Source of the DNA: Chitinivorax sp. PXF-14
GTDB lineage: Bacteria; Pseudomonadota; Gammaproteobacteria; Burkholderiales; SCOH01
NCBI RefSeq assembly: GCF_040812015.1
Contig: NZ_JBFNXJ010000020.1
Coordinates: forward strand, 1-64,000
DNA length: 64,000 bases
Reading direction: 5' to 3'
The position numbers and the translations under genes are program-made. Each line of letters starts with the position of its first letter. The first letter of the stretch is position 1. Below are positions 42,943 through 51,550 of the stretch, piece by piece. Under the pieces are notes generated by a model. It was not told the origin of the DNA. It made no database searches and saw nothing but the letters and a program-made list of their open reading frames with translations.

Positions 42943-43461
42943 ATGCTACTTAACCTCGTCCCGCCGCGCCGCCTCGGCAATTTCATAGGCTTCCTGTTCT
43001 GCAGCAGCCTGATCGCTTATGCGCTCTATCTGCAGTATTACGAATTCCAGGTGCCTTGCCCGCTGTGCATTCTGCAACGGGTGCTGGTGATCGGCATGGG
43101 GCTCGTGTTCCTGCTTGCCGCCCTGCATCACCCCAAGGGCTGGGGCGCGCGTGCGTATGCCTTGCTGCTGACGCTGATCGGCCTCGGTGGCGCGGGCGTG
43201 GCGGCGCGCCATGTGTGGATTCAGCATTTGCCGCCGGCGGAAGTGCCGGTCTGCGGCCCTGGGCTCGAATACATGCTCGAAACCATGCCCTGGGCCAAGG
43301 CGCTGGCCACGGTGCTGCATGGCTCGGGTGAGTGTGCCGAGGCTGGCTGGCGCTTTCTTGGCTTGACCATCCCGGGCTGGACGCTGCTGTGCTTCCTTGG
43401 CCTGGTGGTTTACGCCATATTACTGGTTTACAAGGAAGAGACGCGCCGGCGCGCCCGATAA
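42943..43461 (+). CDS. dsbB: Disulfide bond formation protein DsbB
   Basis: A 172-residue inner-membrane protein that re-oxidises DsbA and passes electrons to ubiquinone. Four hydrophobic helices, the periplasmic pair Cys39/Cys42 (PCPLCILQR) and the second pair Cys104/Cys131 (VPVCGPGLE, GSGECAEAG) are visible. The start is set at an internal ATG (MLLNLVPPRR) that matches the family; a TTG overlapping the channel stop at 42880 is an alternative that would add 21 residues. DsbA is not in the window. The next gene starts two bases after its stop. Confidence 0.92.
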   Translation: MLLNLVPPRRLGNFIGFLFCSSLIAYALYLQYYEFQVPCPLCILQRVLVIGMGLVFLLAALHHPKGWGARAYALLLTLIGLGGAGVAARHVWIQHLPPAEVPVCGPGLEYMLETMPWAKALATVLHGSGECAEAGWRFLGLTIPGWTLLCFLGLVVYAILLVYKEETRRRAR

Positions 43462-43463
43462 GC

Positions 43464-44126
43464 ATGAGCGAAGACAACACCACGGACGAAGCCCCCGTCG
43501 CGGACATCCCCGCGGATGAGGACAGCGGCGAGGGCAAGCCTGGCATCAAGGCCTGGCTGCGCTCGCAGATTCGCCTGATCGCCATACTGGGCGGCGTGGT
43601 GGTCGTGGGTGTCGTTGTGGTGCTGGTGGCGCTGACCCTGTTCAAGCGGCCGGCGGCGGCTCCTCCGCATGGTGCCGCAACGCCGCCGCATGCAGCCGGC
43701 AAGCAGCCCGCCACCACGGCGAAGGCCGCAACACCCAAGCCTGCAGTGGTGGAAGCTGGCCATGCAGGTACTGCCGCCCCTGCTGCCGTGCCCGCCACGC
43801 CGACAGGGCCGGCCGCGCTTGAGGCCGAGCGCAAACAGCTGGAGCAGGAAAGAGAAAAGCTCGCGGCGGAACGCAAGGCGCTCGACGAGGCCAGGAGGCA
43901 GCTTGCCGACGAGCAGCATGCCGCGGCGCCCGAGGCGGCCAGGCGTGACAGCCCGAAAACCGGTGCAGCCGGCGTCGGCGATTGCCAGCTCAGCGGGGAC
44001 GTTACCAGCCTGCGGGAAGGGCTGCGGCGTTGCCTGGGCTTGCCGGAGAAGCCGGCTGGCGACGCCAAGGCCGACACGGCAGCCAACAAGGCCGCCAGCC
44101 CGCCGCCAAATACCGGCAAGCATTGA
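43464..44126 (+). CDS. Single-pass membrane protein with Ala/Pro-rich and coiled-coil regions, unknown function
   Basis: A 220-residue protein: an acidic cytoplasmic N terminus (about 1-35), one strongly hydrophobic helix (IAILGGVVVVGVVVVLVALTLF, split here as about 44-65), an Ala/Pro/Thr/His-rich stretch, a heptad-like coiled coil (about 120-160, LEAERKQLEQEREKLAAERK) and a C-terminal segment with two cysteines (GDCQLSG, RRCLGL). It looks like a TonB/SPOR-type spacer protein but no known domain is recognised. It begins two bases after dsbB and so belongs to its operon. Confidence 0.75.
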   Translation: MSEDNTTDEAPVADIPADEDSGEGKPGIKAWLRSQIRLIAILGGVVVVGVVVVLVALTLFKRPAAAPPHGAATPPHAAGKQPATTAKAATPKPAVVEAGHAGTAAPAAVPATPTGPAALEAERKQLEQEREKLAAERKALDEARRQLADEQHAAAPEAARRDSPKTGAAGVGDCQLSGDVTSLREGLRRCLGLPEKPAGDAKADTAANKAASPPPNTGKH

Positions 44127-44129
44127 GCG

Positions 44130-44158
44130 AAAAAGCCCGCGAGATTTGCGGGCTTTTT
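44130..44158. terminator. Terminator after the dsbB operon (and dctP)
   Basis: AAAAAGCCCGC and GCGGGCTTTTT form an 11-base-pair stem around GAGATTT, with A- and T-runs on both sides. It sits between converging genes, four bases after the upstream stop and 16 before the dctP stop. Confidence 0.9.
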
Positions 44159-44173
44159 CGTTTCAATCGGCGC

Positions 44174-45283
44174 CTATTTCTTTTTCGGTGCGGCGGCGGC
44201 CGGTTTCGCAGGCGCATACATCATCCGCTCCATGGTCGCGTCGGCGATGTTGAACCAGCCATGCTGGAGTTTGCGGAATTTCAGCCACTCGGTATAAATC
44301 CTGCGGAATTTCTCGTTCTTGGCGGCTTCTTCCTCGTACACCTGGAAGGTGGCGGCCTGCGCGGCAGCCACGACATCCTGCGGATAAGGGTGCAGCTTGA
44401 CGCCGTTGCCGAGCAGGCGCACCAGTGCCAGCGGGTTCTTGGCGTCGTACTCTGCCAGCATGGTGACGTTGGCTTCGGCTGCGGCGACTTCAAATGCAGC
44501 CTGGTAATCCTTGGGGAGTTTGTTCCATTGGTCGATGTTGACGTAGAAGGTCAGCTGCGGGCCCGGCTCCCACCAGCCCGGGTAGTAGTAGTGCTTCGCC
44601 ACCTTGTAGAAGCCGAGCTTCTCGTCGTCGTAAGGGCCGACCCACTCGGCCGCGTCAATCGTGCCTTTCTCCAGCGCCGGGTAAATATCGCCACCGGCGA
44701 TGGTTTGCGGCACCGCGCCGAGGCGCGAGAAGATTTCACCACCGAAGCCCGGGATACGGATCTTGAGGCCCTTGAGGTCGGCCATCGACTTGATCTCGTT
44801 GCGGAACCACCCGCCCATCTGCGTGCCGGTATTGCCGCCTGGGAACTGGATGATGTTGTACTCCTTGAAGAACTCGCGCATCAGCTGCAGGCCGCCGCCG
44901 AAGTACATCCAGGCATTTTGCTGGCGGGCGGTCAGGCCGAATGGCAGCGAGGTGTCGAAGGCGAAGGCCTTGTTCTTGCCGACATAGTAGTAGCTTGCGG
45001 AGTGGCCGCATTCCACGGTGCCCTGCTGGACCGCATCGAGCACCTGCAGGCCGGGGACGATCTCGCCGCCAGCGAAGACGCGGATCTGGAACCGGCCTTC
45101 GGTGAGCTGCGAGACGCGGCTGGCCAGCGTTTCCGCCGCACCGAAAATGGTATCCAGGCTCTTGGGGAAGCTCGACGCCAGGCGCCATTTGATCTGCGGC
45201 TCGGCGGCGACGGCCGGGGCGGCCACGGTAGCAGCGGCCAGGCCTGCGGCCCCCGCATTCTTCAGAAATGAACGACGTTTCAC
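44174..45283 (-). CDS. dctP: TRAP transporter solute-binding protein (DctP/TakP-like)
   Basis: A 369-residue periplasmic binding protein of a TRAP transporter. The N terminus MKRRSFLKNAGAAGLAAATVAAPAVAA has a twin-arginine motif (RRSFLK), so it is exported folded by Tat. The mature protein starts near EPQIKWRLASSF and resembles the TakP/2-oxo-acid binding subgroup in the LPFGLTARQQNAWMYFGGG and GGDIYPALEKGTIDAAEW segments. The ligand cannot be fixed. It is the last gene of the dctQ-dctM-dctP operon and begins 71 bases after dctM ends. Confidence 0.93.
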   Translation of the reverse strand: MKRRSFLKNAGAAGLAAATVAAPAVAAEPQIKWRLASSFPKSLDTIFGAAETLASRVSQLTEGRFQIRVFAGGEIVPGLQVLDAVQQGTVECGHSASYYYVGKNKAFAFDTSLPFGLTARQQNAWMYFGGGLQLMREFFKEYNIIQFPGGNTGTQMGGWFRNEIKSMADLKGLKIRIPGFGGEIFSRLGAVPQTIAGGDIYPALEKGTIDAAEWVGPYDDEKLGFYKVAKHYYYPGWWEPGPQLTFYVNIDQWNKLPKDYQAAFEVAAAEANVTMLAEYDAKNPLALVRLLGNGVKLHPYPQDVVAAAQAATFQVYEEEAAKNEKFRRIYTEWLKFRKLQHGWFNIADATMERMMYAPAKPAAAAPKKK

Positions 45284-45354
45284 TCAATTCTCCTACATGG
45301 GTTTGATTGGCGGGCTACCGGCGGCAGCTGCCCTGGGTCACGCTTGGCTGCGCG

Positions 45355-46857
45355 TTATTTTCCTTGTTTGGCGGCTTCTTCCATCAGGCTCGCGGCGGCA
45401 TCTGGCTCCTCTGCCGGCGCGGCACCATCCTGCTGCTCAGGCGCATCGGGGGACGGCAGCGTGCCGGGCTGGGGCGATACGTCGGCCGGTGGTGTCTGCT
45501 GGTACAGCAGGTCGGCATTCTCGCTGCCGCCCGTGGCCTTCTGGTGGTGCCCCACCAGCTCCGGGAAGCCGATGATGATTGCTACCATGATGATCTGGAT
45601 CAGCACGAAGGGGATGGCGCCCCAGTAGATGTCGGTGGTCCTGATCTCTTTCGGCGCGACCGAGCGCAGGTAGAACAGGGCGAAGCCGAAGGGTGGGTGC
45701 ATGAACGATGTCTGCATGTTCACGCCGAGCAGCACACCGAACCACACCAGATCGATGCCCAGCTTTTGCGCCACGGGGGCCAACAAGGGCACCAGGATGA
45801 AGGCGATCTCGAAGAAATCGAGGAAAAACGCCAGGAAGAACACCAGCAGGTTGACCGCGATGAGGAAGCCCAGCTCGCCGCCGGGGATGGCCGTCAGCAG
45901 GCCTTCCACCCATTTGTCACCATCCACGCCGAGGAAGGCGATGCGGAAGACGCGCGCGCCGATCAGGATGAACACGACGAAGGTCGACAGCTTGAGTGTC
46001 GAATCCATCGCCTGCTTGAGCAAGCCGACGTTCAGGCGGCGATTGATGAGCGCCAGTATCAGCGCGCCGGTGGCGCCCATGGCGCCGCCCTCGGTCGGTG
46101 TGGCGATACCGAGGAAGATCGTGCCCAGCACCAGGAAGATCAATACCAGCGGCGGCAGCAGCGAGGTCACCACCTTGCCGGCAAGGCGCAGGCCGCGCAA
46201 CGTGCGGGCTTCGGGCGGCAGGGCGGGGGCGCTCTCCGGCTTGATCAGCGTCATGATGAAGACGTAGACGGCATAGAGCCCGGTGAGCAGCAGCCCGGGG
46301 GCGAAAGCGCCTTCGTACATGTCGCCGACCGAAGTGCCGAGCTGATCGGCGAGTACGATCAGGACCAGCGAAGGCGGGATGATCTGCGCCAGCGTGCCCG
46401 ATGCCGCGATCACACCCGAAGCCAGGCGTGGGTCGTAGCCATAGCGCAGCATGATGGGCAGCGAGATCAGGCCCATCGAGATCACCGAGGCCGCCACTAC
46501 GCCGGTGGTCGCGGCGAGCAGGGCGCCGACGAAGATCACCGCGTAGGCGAGCCCGCCGCGCATGCGGCCGAACAATTGGCCGATGGTATCGAGCATTTCT
46601 TCCGCCATGCCCGAGCGTTCGAGAATCAGCCCCATGAAGGTGAAGAACGGGATCGCCAGCAGGGTGTCGTTCTTCATGATGTCGAACACCTGCTGCGGCA
46701 ATGCCTGCAGCAACGAGGGCTGCAGCAGGCCGAGCTGCATGCCGATGAGCGAGAACAGCAGCCCGACCGCGGACAGCGAGAAGGCCACCGGGTAGCCGAT
46801 CAAGAGGAACACGATCAGCGAGCCGAACATGATCGGCGCCATCATTTCATGGCTCAT
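45355..46857 (-). CDS. dctM: TRAP transporter large permease (DctM)
   Basis: A 500-residue inner-membrane subunit with about 12-13 hydrophobic segments from GSLIVFLLIGYPVAFSLSAVG to the helix around residue 430. It is the sodium-driven translocation subunit. The ATG overlaps the TGA of dctQ by four bases (ATGA), so the two are coupled. The last about 70 residues are a soluble Pro/Ala/Glu/Gln-rich tail (GGSENADLLYQQTPPADVS to EEAAKQGK) beyond the usual end. Its role is not known. Confidence 0.94.
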   Translation of the reverse strand: MSHEMMAPIMFGSLIVFLLIGYPVAFSLSAVGLLFSLIGMQLGLLQPSLLQALPQQVFDIMKNDTLLAIPFFTFMGLILERSGMAEEMLDTIGQLFGRMRGGLAYAVIFVGALLAATTGVVAASVISMGLISLPIMLRYGYDPRLASGVIAASGTLAQIIPPSLVLIVLADQLGTSVGDMYEGAFAPGLLLTGLYAVYVFIMTLIKPESAPALPPEARTLRGLRLAGKVVTSLLPPLVLIFLVLGTIFLGIATPTEGGAMGATGALILALINRRLNVGLLKQAMDSTLKLSTFVVFILIGARVFRIAFLGVDGDKWVEGLLTAIPGGELGFLIAVNLLVFFLAFFLDFFEIAFILVPLLAPVAQKLGIDLVWFGVLLGVNMQTSFMHPPFGFALFYLRSVAPKEIRTTDIYWGAIPFVLIQIIMVAIIIGFPELVGHHQKATGGSENADLLYQQTPPADVSPQPGTLPSPDAPEQQDGAAPAEEPDAAASLMEEAAKQGK

Positions 46858-47414
46858 ATATGCTCCTGTTCGGTCTGGCCGTGCTGGCCCAGCGGGGTGC
46901 CGGGGTAGGGCGCGTGCCCGGTCAGGAAGGCGAACCGCTTGATGATTTCCGAGCAGGCCTGCAGGATCAGCAGACCGAAACCGGCCGGCACCAGCGCCCA
47001 TACCGGCCAGCGGATCAGGCCGCCGGCATCGGGGGACATCTCGCCGGAGACGAGCGCCCGGGTGAAGAACGGCCACACGTAGAGGGTGATGACGATGGCC
47101 ATCGGCAGCAGGAACAGCAGCCCACCCACGATGTCGACGATGGCCTGGCCGCGTGGCGACAGCCTGCCGACCAGCAGGTCGATGCGGATATGCTCGTTGC
47201 GCAGCAGCGTGTAGGCGGCACCCAGCAGGAATACCGCGGAAAACAGGTACCACTGGATTTCGAGGAAGGCATTGGAGCTCATGTCGAAGGCCTTGCGCAC
47301 CACCGCATTGCCGGCGCTGATCAGACAGGTGGCCAGAACCAGCCACATCGTGGCGCGCCCGACGCGTTCGGTGACGCCGTCGATCGGCCGCGACAGCCGC
47401 AGCAGGAAGTTCAT
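46854..47414 (-). CDS. dctQ: TRAP transporter small permease (DctQ)
   Basis: A 186-residue inner-membrane subunit with four hydrophobic helices. The conserved NEHIRIDLLVGRL motif after helix 2 is diagnostic. DctQ pairs with DctM to form the transporter that receives substrate from DctP. It starts with ATG preceded by GGAGAGCACAAC and its last codons overlap dctM. It is the first gene of the operon, whose promoter should lie in the gap to the plus-strand gene at 47814. Confidence 0.94.
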   Translation of the reverse strand: MNFLLRLSRPIDGVTERVGRATMWLVLATCLISAGNAVVRKAFDMSSNAFLEIQWYLFSAVFLLGAAYTLLRNEHIRIDLLVGRLSPRGQAIVDIVGGLLFLLPMAIVITLYVWPFFTRALVSGEMSPDAGGLIRWPVWALVPAGFGLLILQACSEIIKRFAFLTGHAPYPGTPLGQHGQTEQEHI

Positions 47415-47813
47415 CGTTGTGCTCTCCTCGAAGGGATCAGGTTATTGTTGTTCTCGCTGGCCCGCCGCCATGGCGGAGGCGGGTGGTTAGGTGTTTAGCT
47501 CTAGAGAGAAGATGATAAGCGATCGCATGTGGGCGTCAACAGCCATGCCCGCTCCTGTGGCCGGCGGCGGCCCGCCTGACGGGGATTTTGGCGGTGCATC
47601 TGGCGCTGTCCCCGGACATTTTGTTGTGAGAACCTTCGTTCGGGCGGCAAAGTTTCTAAAAAGAAGAATATTAGACTTTTCTAAAAAACACCTTTGAATA
47701 CAAGCACCAAGGCCGGAGTGCTTGCGGGGTGATGCTGATATTGATGCGGCGCAATGTAATATTTGCTTGCTTGATGCGCATTGTCATGTCAGCTTTTTGC
47801 CTAAAATGAACCC
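47415..47813. other. Divergent intergenic region between dctQ and the DISM-EAL gene
   Basis: These 399 bases carry no supported gene. A GC hairpin (arms CCCGCC/GGCGGG around the palindrome CCGCCATGGCGG) lies at 47461-47483. The right part (about 47640-47700) is unusually AT-rich, rich in A-runs, and probably holds promoters for the two divergent units. Confidence 0.5.
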
Positions 47814-50519
47814 ATGCGCCTCATTTTCCGACCACTACCCATGCCGTTTCGGCCATGCCTGGAGCCAGGCGTGACACCGGCATTGAGGCGCCTGCTCGCC
47901 GGTTTTCTGCAGCGGCTCGTGTGGTGCCTGCTGGGCGCCGCCTTGTGTGCTGCGAACGCTGCCCAGGCTGCCGACCTGACGCTCGACAAGAGCCGGCCGT
48001 CGGTTGTCATGGGCAAGTATTTCGACGTGCTGGAGGACCCGGACGGGCACTACAGCTTCGGCCGTATCGAGCGCAGCGCTGACCTGCCATGGCAGAAGAG
48101 CGAGGCCGATGTGCCCAACTTCGGCTATTCCCGCTCGGTATGGTGGTTCCGTACCCAGGTGCTGCCGGGCAAGGTGGAGCGGGCGACCTGGCTGCTCGAA
48201 GTGGCCTACCCCCTGCTCGACAACGTCGAATTGTTTGTGGTACAGGATGGCCGCCTGGTCAGCCACGAGCTGACGGGCGATCACCAGCCGTTCCGCGCGC
48301 GGCCGATTGCCCACCGCAATTTCCTGTTTCCGATCAGCGCGGATACCACGCGGCCGTTCACCCTCTACCTGCGCACGCAAACCACCGGCACCCTGCAGGT
48401 GCCCGCCACGCTGTATCGCGAGGCCCGCTTCGTCGAGATCGAGCAGGAGCGGCTGATTCCCCAGGCGGCCTATTTCGGCATGCTGCTGGTGATGCTGCTG
48501 TACAACCTGTTCATCCTGTTCAGCATCCGCGAGGTCAGTTACTTCTACTACCTGGTCTATGTTGTCATGCTGATGCTGGTGCAGCTCACGCTGCAGGGCT
48601 TTGGCTACCAGTTCCTGTGGCCGGAGGACACCTGGTGGCAGGATAAGAGCATGGCGGTGGGAGCCAGCCTGATCGTGCTCAGCGTCGGCCTGTTCTCGCG
48701 CTCCTTCCTGCAGCTGCAGCGACATTTCCCGCGTTTTGTCTGGCTCATCAATTTCTTTATCGTCGCTTCCGGGATCTGCGCGGTGCTGTCGCTGGTCATG
48801 CCCTATGCGACGATGATCCGTACCGCCGTCGGCCTGGCCATGGTGGTGTGCTCGCTGGCCTTCATCTCGGGCCTGATGGCATGGCGGCGCAAGGTGCCGT
48901 CGGCGCCGTATTTTGTAGCGGCCTGGGGCGTGTTCCTGATGGGCGCACTGATGCTGGCGTTCAACAAGGCAGGATGGCTGCCGCGTACCTGGTGGACCGA
49001 ATACGGCATGCAGTTCGGCTCGGTGCTGGAAGTCATCGTGCTGTCGATCGCGCTGGCCGACCGCATCAACGTCGAGAAACGCGAGAAATACCTGGCGCAG
49101 AAACGCCTGCTCGAAGAAGCCCAGCAGCGCACCGCGGCGGAATCGCGCCTGCTTTACCAATCGCTGCATGATGCGCTGACGGGCATCCCGAACCGCACGC
49201 AGCTGAGCCTCGCCCTTCCGTCGCTGTTCGAAGCAGTGCGCCACAGCGGCGGGCTCGGTGCGCTGGTGCTCGTGCATTTCCCGCAGTTCCACGAAATCAA
49301 CAACACGCTCGGCCACCAGATCGGCGATGCCTTGCTGCATCAGGCGGTACAGCGCCTGCAGTTGCTTGCCCGCAGACAGCCGGGGGTGATGTCCTTCGAG
49401 ACGCTGGAGGATGGCAGCAGAAACCCGCTCGCCCATGTCGAGGGCGTGCGTTTCGCATTGTTCATTTCCGCGCCCAGCGAAGACGAGATCGTCGCCATCG
49501 GTGACGCGATTTCGCGCGGCATGCGCGAGCCCACCCGCTATCTCGACATGTCGCTCGACATTGCGACCAGCGTGGGCATTGCCCTGTACCAGGCGCATGG
49601 CGACGATTTCGATACGCTGCTGCGCTGCGCCGAGGTGGCGGTGGAGGTCGCGGCCGGCGGTGAGCGCCAGGTGGCGGTCTATGCCGACAGCCTCAATCGT
49701 TATTCGCAACGGCGCTTGTCGATGATGGGCGAGCTCAGGCGCGCGCTGGATGAAAACCAGCTGATGCTCTACTACCAGCCGCAATACGATGTGCGCAAGC
49801 GCGAGGTGGTCGGTGTCGAGGCGCTGCTGCGCTGGAACCACGCCGTGCACGGCTTCATCCCGCCCGATCAGTTCGTCACGCTGGCCGAGCACACCGGCCT
49901 GATCAAGCCGCTTACGCGCTGGGTGCTCGAGAACACCATCCACCAGGTGGCGACCTGGCACCAGCAGGGCATACGGCTTGGGCTATCGGTCAATGTGTCG
50001 GCCCGCAATCTGCGCGAATCGCATTTCTGCGAGCGCGTGCTGTCGCTGCTGGAGCGGCACGGGCTCGAGCCGGGCTGGCTGACTGTCGAGTTGACCGAGA
50101 CGGCGATGATGGAAGACCGCGAGGCCGCGCTGAAGGTGCTGACGCCGCTGCACAAGGCCGGAGTGAATGTATCGATCGACGATTTCGGCGTCGGCTATTC
50201 CTCGCTGTCCTACCTCAACGAGTTGCCGCTGACCGAGCTGAAGATCGACAAATCCTTCATCTTTGCGCTCGATACCCAGCCCGACGATTCCGCTATCGTG
50301 CGCACCACGATCAATATGGCGCACGACCTGAACCTGACGGTAGTGGCCGAGGGCGTCGAATCCGAAGCCGTGTGCGGGCGGCTGGTGGCGCTCGGCTGCG
50401 ACATCGTGCAGGGCTACTACATCGAGCGCCCGGTGCCGCCGGACCAGTTGCTCGACTGGCTCCGTCGCTCGTCCGGGCTGCCGTCGATCAGGCAGCGCCA
50501 GGCGGGCCACAGCATATAG
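47814..50519 (+). CDS. 7TMR-DISM membrane protein with degenerate GGDEF and active-type EAL domain
   Basis: A 901-residue inner-membrane signalling protein. A signal segment ends near NAAQAAD (residue 52); a periplasmic 7TMR-DISM sensing domain (about 55-215) and a block of seven membrane helices (about 225-410) follow. A short coiled coil leads to a GGDEF-like domain (about 450-620), in which the signature reads VEGVRF, so it cannot be an active cyclase. The C-terminal EAL domain (about 635-890) is intact: VEALLRW, NVSARNL, ELTETAMM, DDFGVGYSS, LKIDKSFI and EGVESEAV. Predicted c-di-GMP phosphodiesterase sensing a periplasmic signal. Start could also be the ATG at 47841. Confidence 0.92.
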   Translation: MRLIFRPLPMPFRPCLEPGVTPALRRLLAGFLQRLVWCLLGAALCAANAAQAADLTLDKSRPSVVMGKYFDVLEDPDGHYSFGRIERSADLPWQKSEADVPNFGYSRSVWWFRTQVLPGKVERATWLLEVAYPLLDNVELFVVQDGRLVSHELTGDHQPFRARPIAHRNFLFPISADTTRPFTLYLRTQTTGTLQVPATLYREARFVEIEQERLIPQAAYFGMLLVMLLYNLFILFSIREVSYFYYLVYVVMLMLVQLTLQGFGYQFLWPEDTWWQDKSMAVGASLIVLSVGLFSRSFLQLQRHFPRFVWLINFFIVASGICAVLSLVMPYATMIRTAVGLAMVVCSLAFISGLMAWRRKVPSAPYFVAAWGVFLMGALMLAFNKAGWLPRTWWTEYGMQFGSVLEVIVLSIALADRINVEKREKYLAQKRLLEEAQQRTAAESRLLYQSLHDALTGIPNRTQLSLALPSLFEAVRHSGGLGALVLVHFPQFHEINNTLGHQIGDALLHQAVQRLQLLARRQPGVMSFETLEDGSRNPLAHVEGVRFALFISAPSEDEIVAIGDAISRGMREPTRYLDMSLDIATSVGIALYQAHGDDFDTLLRCAEVAVEVAAGGERQVAVYADSLNRYSQRRLSMMGELRRALDENQLMLYYQPQYDVRKREVVGVEALLRWNHAVHGFIPPDQFVTLAEHTGLIKPLTRWVLENTIHQVATWHQQGIRLGLSVNVSARNLRESHFCERVLSLLERHGLEPGWLTVELTETAMMEDREAALKVLTPLHKAGVNVSIDDFGVGYSSLSYLNELPLTELKIDKSFIFALDTQPDDSAIVRTTINMAHDLNLTVVAEGVESEAVCGRLVALGCDIVQGYYIERPVPPDQLLDWLRRSSGLPSIRQRQAGHSI

Positions 50520-51435
50520 CCCGGCACTGCTGGGCGTCAGCGCCTTGCGCCAACACCGCGCTGGCGTGGGTCAGCAGGGTTTGCGTCAATCTCGCCATCA
50601 GCGGTGTCTCGCGCTGCCAGCGGTGCCAGTACAGCTCAATCGTCGCCGCTGGCTCCGGTATCAGCCGCACCAGCTCGCCACGCGCCAGCTGTGCGTGCGC
50701 CTGCAGCTCGGGCACGAGCCCGAAGCCGATGCCGGCCAGGATGGCCGCCAGGTAGCTCTCGGTCGACGAGATCGCATGTTGCGGATAGTCGCCCGGCCCC
50801 AGGCCGAACCGGCGTGACAGGAACTGGCGCTGCAGATCATCCTTCGCGTTGAAATTGACGACCGGTGCGCGGCGGATTGCCTGCTGGCCGATGCCGTCGG
50901 GAAAATGGCGCGCCACGAAATCGGGCGAGGCCACGCACCAGTAATGCATCGCGCCGAGGAAATCGACCTTGCAGCCAGGCAACGGCGCCTGCAAGTTGCT
51001 GATGCAGCCGACCACCTCGCCATTCCTGAGCAGCTGGTGGGTGTAGTCCTGGTCGTCGAGTACCAGTTCCAGCAAGGCTTTCTCCTGCCGCAGCAGCGGC
51101 GCCACCGCCGGGATCAGCCAGGTGGCTGCGCTGTCGGCGTTGGAGGCGATGGCCAGGCGCGCGAAATCGCCTGCATCGTCGTCGGCCAGTGTCTGCAGCA
51201 GCTCCCGCTCCATCAGGCGCACCGCCTCGCCGTGCTGCAACAGGCGCCGGCCAGCCGCCGTCAGCCCGATCGGCGTACCGCGCACCAGCAAGGGCTGGCC
51301 GATCAGTTCTTCGAGCGCTTTGATGCGCTGTGAAATGGCCGACTGGGTCAGGTGCATCGCCCGCGCCGCGGCGTCGAAGCCCTGATGGCGGACGACAGCG
51401 GACAAGGCATCGAGCAATTTGTAATCGACGATCAT
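50488..51435 (-). CDS. argP: ArgP/IciA-like LysR family regulator
   Basis: A 315-residue LysR-type regulator. The N-terminal HTH is in VVRHQGFDAAARAMHLTQSAISQRIKALE. The effector domain follows E. coli ArgP closely (SNADSAATWLIPAVAPLL, NGEVVGCISNLQAPLPGC, YWHRW). In E. coli ArgP activates argO in response to arginine and lysine. The divergent argO homologue supports this. Compared with E. coli (297) it has about 18 extra C-terminal residues with three cysteines (CRAICCGPP), which lie in a 32-base convergent overlap with the DISM-EAL gene. The ATG giving MIVDYKLLDAL is preferred over a GTG three codons before. Confidence 0.93.
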   Translation of the reverse strand: MIVDYKLLDALSAVVRHQGFDAAARAMHLTQSAISQRIKALEELIGQPLLVRGTPIGLTAAGRRLLQHGEAVRLMERELLQTLADDDAGDFARLAIASNADSAATWLIPAVAPLLRQEKALLELVLDDQDYTHQLLRNGEVVGCISNLQAPLPGCKVDFLGAMHYWCVASPDFVARHFPDGIGQQAIRRAPVVNFNAKDDLQRQFLSRRFGLGPGDYPQHAISSTESYLAAILAGIGFGLVPELQAHAQLARGELVRLIPEPAATIELYWHRWQRETPLMARLTQTLLTHASAVLAQGADAQQCRAICCGPPGAA

Positions 51436-51550
51436 CGACTGCACCGGTTTGTTATTAATATTGCTAATGTTACTTAAAAACTATTAGCTATTCTAAATTC
51501 GCTGAGGCGCTTAGGCTTGCCTTATCGAATCAACGCAAACGGTGTATCTC

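Noticed and set aside
45307-46908. A 533-codon plus-strand frame opposite dctM
   Set aside because: Rich in Gln, His and Arg and antisense to a definite TRAP permease.
47491-47697. A 68-codon plus-strand frame in the dctQ upstream gap
   Set aside because: No ribosome-binding site or conserved feature; it runs through the AT-rich promoter area.
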